NCBI GenBank assembly: GCA_014529385.2
Contig: JABFUD020000345.1
Coordinates: 1 to 52,871 of the forward strand
Direction of reading: 5' to 3'
Source: Adiantum capillus-veneris
Lineage: Eukaryota > Streptophyta > Polypodiopsida > Polypodiales > Pteridaceae
DNA: 52,871 nucleotides
Made by a program: the position numbers and the translations under genes. The notes beneath the pieces were generated by a model. The model saw nothing but the letters and a program-made list of their open reading frames with translations. It made no database searches and had not been told where the DNA came from. Shown piece by piece: positions 42,552 through 50,383 of this stretch (positions within the stretch are counted from its first letter, which is position 1; each line of letters opens with the position of its first letter).

Positions 42552-44804
42552 TTAAGAGATCTCTCTCTCATCCTCGCATAACTCAGCATAACTTCCTATA
42601 TCTATATAGAGCTCTCCGTTTAAACACATATCCTCTGTTTCATTTTGTAGCTCCTCTGTATACACCCCATATAGAGTAGTAGCATCGGTATGCTCGTCTG
42701 GCACAACCGCAGCGGCTTCTGATTGAGCATCTTCTCTGATCTCCTCCATTGATGCCTTTGTGATTGGCACATGGTAGACTTCATACGTCCTTGCACTACG
42801 AGGGGCTACCTCTATGACGTACCACCGGTTTGATGTAGACTTTGTAGGATGAAATATTACCTGCCAGAGCCACATAACTTACATGAGAGCTTTCAAGCAC
42901 ATAACTTGTAAAAGGGGGATGTTAACTATTTACATACTTACTTGTTCACAATGCTCGGGTAGTACGAAAGTGTCTCTTAGGTCAGTCCATTCCTTAGTAG
43001 AATCCACCTCAAGAAAACTAGACTCTCCTCTACGCACAGTAGCGTTGCGACCCTCCATGATTATCTTGAACCATTGCACGTCGAACAAGTCGACAAAAAA
43101 TCCTCTGTAATCGATCCTCAAAATCTCTTGCAGCGTGCCGAAGTAAGTGAGTTTCGCCACCACAGGATCTGCATCAGAGGAACGTCGTCGACTAGACTGT
43201 TCAAATTTTGCCATGATTCCACAATCTTGAGTAAAACGCTTTTTGTCGATTCGTTCCACCCTAAAATGTCGACCTTTACACCATGCTGCTGTGTATGACT
43301 TATACTACAACGAACAAAGATTATGAGTGGCCATTCAAACGTTTATAAATAAAGTCACTTGCTAGTCGTACATTGCAAACTTACCTTGGTCGCGCAACCC
43401 CGAGAGTACTCCCACTCTTCCTCAGTCACTTCGTCACCGCATTGTTGTGCGCTTTTCAATTGGTTGTGCAACCATCTTAAGCTCATGAAGGTTGGTAGCC
43501 TCTCCAGAACCATTGGATAGTGCATCGGTGGTCGTCTTCCCCGTCTCCACTCGATTCGTGCCCTTTGTCGCTCTTGCTTTGCATCCTCATATTATGAAAT
43601 CCACTTTTGCATCACTGGATTGTGAAGCATGTAAAATCGATTGATTTTAGCCTCTAGATCTTCCGTCATCTTCTTCTCAACATCGAGATTGCACATGACA
43701 ATCCTAGATATGCGCTCATCATCTATGGTTCGCCATAGCGTGTCCCGGGCTTTATCAAATCCGTCTAGCCACTCTCCAATGTACACTAGGGACTCTGATA
43801 CCAACAAACCTTCTGCCATGCTACCCTCCGGACGTGCCTTTTGACGCACATATCCCTTAAGCGTTTTCATGAAACGTTCTAAGAAGAACATCCATCTGGA
43901 ATGAACTGTGCCAGCTATTTCTACCTCATCAACTATGTGAACAAGAAGATGCACCTGAATGGTTAGCATGGTAGTAGGAAAATGTTTCTCAAACATGCAC
44001 ACAAGCTCCGCAGCATTTAGTTTGGCGAATGGTATGGAGTCTACGTTGATCTCCTTTTGTGAGATCCATTGCACCAGCTTTGCAAGTTTGTAGATTGTGT
44101 TACGGATGTCGAGAGACAAACATCCCTCAATGGCAACCGGTAAAATAAACTGTAAAGTATGTGCTCTTTAAGCAATCTACACAACATAAAAATACGATAC
44201 AGTCGTGTAAAAATCTATCAGATCATTATACATTTAGAGTTTTATTAAAGTAAACTCATTGTAATAGATCACCTGAAAAGCGCTGTGAAGCTAGTGTCAC
44301 TCCATCCAAACTTTGCCTGCATGTTGAGAAGAACCAGGAGTGCTTTCAATCTAGACATACGTGCTCCATTATACAATGGCGTATCGGCTTCACTTTTCAT
44401 ATCATCATAGATAAGCCTTTCTGAATCCATGATCGTCTCGATCATTTCATCAATCTCGGGCTCAAACATTGCCTCGTTGGGAATGTGCTCTGCATGATCA
44501 TCCCCAAGCTGTCAGAGGCTACATCTTGTGGCCTCACATATGCTGCTTGACCAAAGCGCCTGCGAACACATCTATTGGGTTGCAAGATTGTTGCTTGTTG
44601 GCCAGCGTCAGATTTCGACGAGTTATAATTGGCAACAACTCGATCTATAATAGATGGATCGAACTCGCCAAATTCGCGAACGTGCTGCAAAGAAACACCT
44701 CTTGTCCGTCGCACAGCATGCTTGCATTGATTACAAGGACATAAGACCCTCGTTGAGAGATAGGTGTTTCGGTTGGACGGTCCCACATCCTCGTCACTAC
44801 TCAT
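42552..44804 (-). pseudogene. TNP2-like CACTA transposase lacking its core
   Basis: Segments in order: a transposase-associated N-terminal domain with VLCPCNQCKH (near 44740), an acidic linker, then directly the DUF4218-like region (CMFEKHFPTTMLTIQVHLLVHIVDEV is split around 43990-43930; HSRWMFFLERF near 43890), then DUF4216 (YFGTLQEILRIDY and RYWYVIEV-type blocks, 43140-42820). Introns 43305-43384 and 42861-42941 are GT-AG. The apparent intron 44150-44272 joins exons of incompatible phase, and the tnp2 catalytic domain expected there is missing. A TAA near 43592 and a frameshift near 44500 add damage. Confidence 0.8.
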
Positions 44805-44860
44805 AATGAGGATAAAAATATTATAACCTGGACAACAAATTTAATATTCTATTGGCATTA

Positions 44861-44866
44861 TTCGCC

Positions 44867-44947
<81 letters not shown>
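44861..44947 (+). repeat. (CT)n microsatellite upstream of the TNP2 remnant
   Basis: About 75 bp of CT between the transposase start and the HIPP-bearing region. Confidence 0.9.
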
Positions 44948-44950
<3 letters not shown>

Positions 44951-45234
44951 ACCTCACATTCTCTAGTCATGTCCAATCCCCGCACACCTCGGTCTAGAGG
45001 TGCACGGAGATCAGAACCACCGGGTTATAATCTCGTCTTTATTGGTCAATACCTATATTTGTGGGTACAAGAAATCTACAGACCCACGTATACATGATAC
45101 TGCATGTAGTGGACAAAACCCCTTTGCCTCTTCTCTAGCTGTAGCACTTCACAGCATCTTAACATCTTTTCACAGTAGATCTTTTCACTGTTCGTCTAAC
45201 TCTAAACCCTAAACCGTAAGTAATTCTTGCGTGG

Positions 45235-46110
45235 ACTCGATCTAACGTAAATAAGCGTAAATCTAAATAAACGTAAATCTAACTAAAAATAAACCTAAAT
45301 CTAATTTAACATAAGTCTACATCTAACCTAATCTTTAACGTCTTTTGGGATAGTTTCCTACGACGTTAAAACTCTCTTCTTCTCGTGTGTGTGTGTGGGT
45401 AAACCTAAATAAACCTAAGTCTAATCTAATATAATATAAATTTAAATCTAACGTAAATTATGTTATATTAAAAACAAAGAACTAAACTAACAGGGATTAT
45501 AAGAACCTTAAAACTGATTTAACACATAATTTTTCACATAACTCGGCAAGAGTTGGCATTCTCATCACTAAAGATGTGAGAGTTAACTTCCGGCGGTGAT
45601 GGTGCCTCATCCCCATCCACATCTGACGACAGCAATTGGCCCTTTAGACCGTTCTTGCTCTTGTTACTAACTTTGAAGTTGCTGTTGAATGACTAGAGGT
45701 TGTCTAGATGGTCATTGTGTCGGGGATGTAGTGACTCTTGCCGCCTTGAAGATCCACCTTCTTCCCTATCTTCTGAAGACATTTCACCAGTACTTTTGGA
45801 TCGACGGAGCCCACCATGAGTGAAGGCAGCAATACCCTATATTCCATTGAGGGCTTTCTTCACCCGCTTCATGCAGGCATCGCAGTCTATGGAGACCTAA
45901 ATCTAATCTAATATAACATAAATCTAAATCTAGCATAAATAAACGTAAATCTAATTAAAAATAAACCTAAATCTAATCTAATTTAACTTAAATAAACCTA
46001 AATCTAATTTAACGTAAGTCTACATCTAACCTAATCTTTAACGTCTTTTAGGATAGTTTCCTACGACGTTATAACTCTCTTCTTCTTCTATGTGTGCGCG
46101 TGTGTCGATG
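45235..46110. repeat. Direct repeats flanking the HIPP fragment
   Basis: TAAACCTAAATCTAA-type AT-rich units lead into CTAATCTTTAACGTCTTTTGGGA..TTTCCTACGACGTTA at about 45330-45372. The same order recurs at about 46030-46075, and a shorter piece at 46259-46277. The HIPP fragment lies between the two copies. Confidence 0.75.
45534..45896 (-). pseudogene. Captured HIPP (heavy-metal-associated isoprenylated plant protein) fragment
   Basis: Starts inside an HMA domain: VSIDCDACMKRVKKALNGI (45896-45840), with the metal-binding CXXC intact as CDAC. A TAG and a small deletion follow. In the next frame GSVDPKVLVKCLQKIGKKVD (about 45812-45755) is the second half of the HMA fold. After another shift a linker with NKSKNGLKGQ leads to SDENANSCRVM and a TGA at 45534-45536. 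CRVM is a CaaX prenylation box, the usual end of HIPPs. Host HIPPs bind metals and act in stress responses. The frameshifts make this a non-functional host-gene piece carried by the transposon. Confidence 0.8.
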
Positions 46111-46511
46111 TGTGTGCCAATAAAAAGAGATAAATGGTATAACCTTTCTATCACCCATGCCAAGTATGATAGATTGATTATGCCATTTCCCTCTTGAATA
46201 ATAGGTCTTGAGTTCAACTCCTCGTCGGCTAGATCTTTAGGTCTTTTACTTTTAATTAGTTTCCTACGACGTTAAATTAGTTTCTCTCTCTTTCTCTCTC
46301 AATGTGTGTGCGTTTTTTTGGATCGTATGCATGTTTTCTCTCTCTTTTCCTCTCTCAATGTGTGCGTTTTTTGTTTATGCATGTTCTCTCTCTCTTTTCC
46401 TCTCTCAATGCGTGCGTTTTTTGTTTATGCATGCTCTCTCTCTCTTTTCCTCTCTCAATGTGTGTGTGCATTCTTTGTTTATGTATGTGTGTGTGCGTTT
46501 TTGTTTATGTT

Positions 46512-46551
<40 letters not shown>

Positions 46552-46655
46552 AACACTATGTGTGTGTGTGAGAGAGAGAGAGAGGGAGAGAGAAAGAGGG
46601 GAAGGGAACATGAGAATGAGGAGAGGGAAGGAGCATACCTGGCTCTCCTTCCTCT

Positions 46656-46693
<38 letters not shown>

Positions 46694-46698
46694 AGAAG

Positions 46699-46738
<40 letters not shown>

Positions 46739-46825
46739 CGTTACCTGCTCTTTGCTTGAGGGCGCCGAAAAACTCAGATATGAGATCTGAGTTTTTGGGC
46801 GCGCTTTGTTATTTTTTAGCCCAGT
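46111..46825. other. Low-complexity CACTA end region, no gene
   Basis: Holds CT, GA and GT microsatellites and three copies of a TTCCTCTCAATG.GTGCGTTTTTTGTTTATGCATG unit (about 46340-46480). Translations are repeats of Leu/Ser or Arg/Glu and are not genes. Confidence 0.7.
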
Positions 46826-46946
46826 CGGCGTCGCTATGAGCGTCGCAAATTTACAAATAAATTTGCGACGCTCATAGCGACGCCGGGATTTTTTTTTTTG
46901 AGCGTCGTTGTGTGAGCATCGCTAATATGAATAGCCTCTTGTAGTG

Positions 46947-47400
46947 GATATGAACTGTTATATGCAAATTCAACCACCAAAGGCAGATATTCATTCCAAT
47001 TAGATTGGTTTTCACTGACATACATTTGTAACATATCTTCTAGAATACGATTCACTCTCTCCGTTTCCCCATCTGTTTGAGGATGAAAGCAGTAGACATG
47101 CGTAACTGGGTACCTATAGAGTCAAAAGTCACTCTCCAGAAAAGAAGTGAGCTTGTGTTGTGAGTCTATCTACCACCAGAAAGATCGAATCATACCCTTC
47201 ACGAGTAGTAGGAATTCTAATGATAAAGTCCATGGATATACACTCCCACTTCTGTAAAGGAATGTCTAAGGGTTGAAGGTCACCAAGTATCCTCTTATGT
47301 TCAATCTTAACTTGTTGACATTGAAAGCATTCACACACATAATTCTTAACATCCAATTTCATACACGGAAAAAGAATGAACTTTTAATCTTTTCATGTGT
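46947..47400 (-). pseudogene. Element E integrase, N-terminal and core part
   Basis: Frame 47362-47129 reads CECFQCQQVK (second half of the HHCC zinc site), CISMDFI with the first catalytic Asp, and DSIFLVVDRL. Frame 47055-46834 reads NRILEDML, the region just after the catalytic Glu, and VEFAYNSS, then enters the CACTA element at 46946. Stops and a frameshift lie between 47055 and 47129. Confidence 0.85.
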
Positions 47401-47982
47401 CTTATTCAATCCAGGATGACCAGAAAAAGGTGAATTATGACACTCATGCAGAATTTGACTCGTAAAAGCAGAATTTGCAGGAATACACGAGCGGTCATAA
47501 TAATACAGATTTTCCTTATACAAGTGATATCTGTTCTCATACCTCTCGCCAATATTCTCACGCAAGAATTTCAAAATAGGCATATAAAAAGAATCAATTT
47601 TAACTTCAGCATGCATATCATCAATCAAATTGGATCGCACAACAGTCAGCAAATTACCCATGGGCGTACGACTCAATGCATCTGCAACTTTATTTTCTTT
47701 TTCACACAAATACTTCAAATCAAAGTCATACTCAGCCAGCAATTCAATCCATCTTCTTTGTCTGTTATTTAACAATGGCTGATTGAAAATATACTTCAAG
47801 TTTTGATGATCAGTACGCAATTCAAATTTTACACCAACCAAGAGATGACGTCAATGCTTCAATGCATGAACAACAGCAAGCAATTCTAGATCATGTGTTG
47901 CATACTTCAATTCATGTCGTCTTAATTTCCTAAACTCATATGCAACCACTCTTCCTTCTTGTGTCAAAACACAACCTAATTG
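47359..47982 (-). pseudogene. Element E RNase H and zinc-site start
   Basis: Frame 47841-47359 reads ELRTDHQNLKYIF, RRWIELLAEYDFDLKY and ADALSRTP, then HECHNSPFSGHPG, the His pair of the integrase zinc site. It is in the same frame as the RT at 48810-47983. A TAA at 47983 and a TGA near 47850 (in place of a Trp codon) separate them. Confidence 0.85.
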
Positions 47983-49051
47983 TTAACCACTAGCGTCACA
48001 GGACACAACAAATGGTTTGGCCATCTCAGGCACTTTTAAAACATAATTTTCCGCTATTTTAGCCTTCAAGGTCTCAAAAGCAGTCTCACAGCTAGAAGTC
48101 CACACAAAACCCTTGTCTTTCTTGGTCAATTCGGTCAAAGGACTCGCTATCTTAGAGAAATCTTTAATGTGTGCTCTCTCATATTGTGCTAGACCCATAA
48201 AGCTTCTTACATCTCTTACTAACATAGTCTTAACTTTATCAAGATCAATGTGAATCACCTCTTTAGAAATCACTCTTCCCAAATACACAATCCAATCCTT
48301 TGCAAAAGAATACTTACTTGCTTTGGCATACAGTTTATGTTCACGCAAAACCTCAAATGTTTTCTTTAAGTGCAATGCATGATCTTCTTCATTCGTAGAA
48401 TACCCAAAAAAAAAAAAATCCAAGAATACCAGAATGAAGTCATCAAGATAAGGGTGAAAAATATTATTCATTAAGCACATGAAAGTTGTTGGTGCATTAG
48501 TCAAACCAAAAGCAAGAACTCTAAATTCATAATGTCCATAATGTGTACGAAAATAAATCTTTGGAATGTCCTCGACCTTAATGCGGATTTGATGGTAGCC
48601 AGAACGAAGATCAACCTTTGAAAATATTGTGGCACCACTCAAATGACTAAGCAGTTCATCTATGTGAGGAAGAGGATATTTGTTCTTAATGGTCTTTTTG
48701 TTTAATCCCCTATAGTCGATGCATAACCTATATGTACCATCCTTTTTCTTTTGGAATAACACAGGACTACCCCAAGGAGATACACTAGGTTTAATGAAAC
48801 CCTTTTTCAAAAGATCATCAAGTTGTATCTTGAGCTCTTTAAGCTCATCAATATTGAACCTGTATGGAGATCTGGAATAAGGTGTCGCTCCTGGATATAG
48901 ATCTATGGCATGGTCTACCGCTCTAGGCGGAGGTATACCAGGAAGATCGTCCGGAACACATCCTTAACTTCATGTAAGAGATCCTCTATAAATTCTCGAT
49001 TTGTCTCTTTATGTTTATCCCCAGATTCTCTTTAATCTCATTAGCAAACAC
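47983..49051 (-). pseudogene. Element E reverse transcriptase
   Basis: 48810-47983 reads [26 protein letters not shown] and [11 protein letters not shown]. The catalytic block is [10 protein letters not shown]: a 13-base A run on the plus strand (48406-48418) replaces the second Asp with Phe residues. The N-terminal part ([11 protein letters not shown], near 48930) continues upstream in a shifted frame until copia F begins at 49052. Confidence 0.88.
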
Positions 49052-49194
49052 TGTTGAGATGTAGAGAGAAAGAGAGAGAGACGAGACAAGAGACACACCA
49101 TATACGCTCCCAAAGACTGATTCATATTGAGGACAAGATACAAATATATAGGTGAGACCAAGTTCAGTAGAGTGAGCCATATATAGCTCCAACA
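49052..49194 (-). repeat. Element F 3' LTR, 143 bp
   Basis: Minus strand TGTTGGAGCTATATATGGC...CATCTCAACA. Very short for an LTR. TATATA motifs occur at its U3 start and near 49150. The PPT GAGTGGGGG (49195-49203) directly precedes it. Confidence 0.8.
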
Positions 49195-49203
49195 CCCCCA
49201 CTC

Positions 49204-49441
49204 AGACAAAGGTCTCTAGCTTTGGATGAAAAAACCCTTGGGGAGTTCAAGGGAAAAACCCAAGCCCCTATACAATGTGAAATATGAACCAGTGGTGATG
49301 ATGTGAAAGTGAATTGTGCATCTATGTACAAATATTCAAGTGACTTAGATATCACAAGGTGCAAATGTGGAGTGTGCATAGTGCATGGTACCTAAAAGAT
49401 TACAATGTCATATGTACAAAGCTATTACAATAGAAAAGAAG
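49204..49441 (-). other. Element F 3' untranslated region
   Basis: Between the polyprotein stop and the PPT; no gene seen. Confidence 0.6.
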
Positions 49442-50383
49442 CTAATCTAGAAAGAGTGAGGCCGAAGCAACTCCAAGCTCCGAGCGCAAGAGGATGAAAC
49501 GTGACTCATTGAGGCCTTTGGTTAAAATGTCTGCAATCATCTGGTCACTTGGACAGTGTTCAACCATAATGGTTCCCTTGCGTACTTCATACCTGACATA
49601 ATGATAATGGACAGCAATGTGCTTTGACTTATTATGTTGAACATAGTCTTTTGCAAGACTAATAGCACTTTGGTTGTCACACCGCAAGGGTGTGCTAGAA
49701 AGAGGAGAGTGACCAATATCAACCAGCATTTGTCGAAGCCAAATCAACTCACGAGCTGCAAGTGATGCCGCAACATATTCTGACTCAGTCGTAGAAACTG
49801 CAACACAACGTTGTTTCTTGCTGGTCCAAGAAACAAGACAACCATTTATAAAGAAGCAATTTCCACTAGTAGATCGCATAGATAAATGTGAGCTTGCCCA
49901 GTCTGCATTTGTGTAACCCAAAAGAGAAAGAGATTGCATAGAATCCGATGTGAGTTGTCGTCGATAGACTAAACCAAAATCTGTAGTGCCTTTCAAGTAT
50001 TTCAATACACGCTTTGCAGCAGACCAATGCTTAAGAGAAGGACATGCAAGATGTTGTCCAAGATAGTTAGCAGCAAACAGAATATCAGGACGAGTGTTCA
50101 TGCCAACAAACTGAAGACATCCAATCAAGTTAGCATAAGGTTGATTTGTGACAAGTTGACCGCCATCGTCAGAAGTATTCTTCGTAGAGCTCGCAAGACA
50201 AGGTGTGTTGGCTGAATGTGCAGATTCCATACCAAATTTTTGAATAGTATCTGCAATAAACTTTGACTGTCGAAGGAATAAAATACCTTTTGTACGGTTC
50301 CGTTGGATTTGAATGCCAAGACAAGAGTGAATCTCTCCAAGATCCACCATATCGAATGCAGAAGACAATAAAATTTTCACTTG
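49442..50383 (-). CDS. Copia F polyprotein, C-terminal part (RT end and RNase H)
   Basis: In the same frame as the upstream part, separated only by the TAG at 50384-50386. Reads the RT thumb (GIQIQRNRTKGILFLRQSKF), then RNase H with ADWASS, TTESEYVAA, CDNQSAI and KHIAVHYHYVR, so the acidic residues and the His are kept. Ends at a normal stop at 49442. If the amber codon were read through, the whole RT-RNase H would be made. Confidence 0.9.
   Translation of the reverse strand, partial: QVKILLSSAFDMVDLGEIHSCLGIQIQRNRTKGILFLRQSKFIADTIQKFGMESAHSANTPCLASSTKNTSDDGGQLVTNQPYANLIGCLQFVGMNTRPDILFAANYLGQHLACPSLKHWSAAKRVLKYLKGTTDFGLVYRRQLTSDSMQSLSLLGYTNADWASSHLSMRSTSGNCFFINGCLVSWTSKKQRCVAVSTTESEYVAASLAARELIWLRQMLVDIGHSPLSSTPLRCDNQSAISLAKDYVQHNKSKHIAVHYHYVRYEVRKGTIMVEHCPSDQMIADILTKGLNESRFILLRSELGVASASLFLD

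Larger units (their letters stand above)
40357..46946 (-). mobile_element. Element C: CACTA (En/Spm) DNA transposon, defective
   Basis: 6590 bp with terminal inverted repeats CACTACAAGAGG (40357-40368 and 46935-46946) and 3-bp target duplication GAT (40354-40356, 46947-46949). Subterminal GCGACG-type repeats occur at both ends. It encodes a TNP1-like gene and a TNP2-like transposase lacking its catalytic core, and carries a captured HIPP fragment. With one GAT copy removed the E integrase frame is continuous, so the insertion is simple. Confidence 0.95.
38536..49051 (-). mobile_element. Element E: chromodomain Ty3/gypsy retrotransposon, 3' part
   Basis: 3' LTR (38536-39688), PPT, chromodomain, integrase, RNase H and RT in minus-strand order. 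A CACTA transposon interrupts integrase at 40357-46946. Copia element F cuts E in the RT N-terminus at 49052; gag, PR and the 5' LTR are beyond the window. Inserted in the right G arm next to TAATA (38531-38535). Confidence 0.9.

Noticed and set aside
45200-45222. Telomere-like CTAAACCCTAAACC
   Set aside because: Only about two units inside a longer TAAACCTAAATCTAA AT-rich region; not a telomeric array.
46302-46839. Overlapping ORFs of up to 177 codons (Cys/Leu/Ser-rich)
   Set aside because: All three plus frames and the minus strand are open because the sequence is CT/GT microsatellite; no conserved domain.
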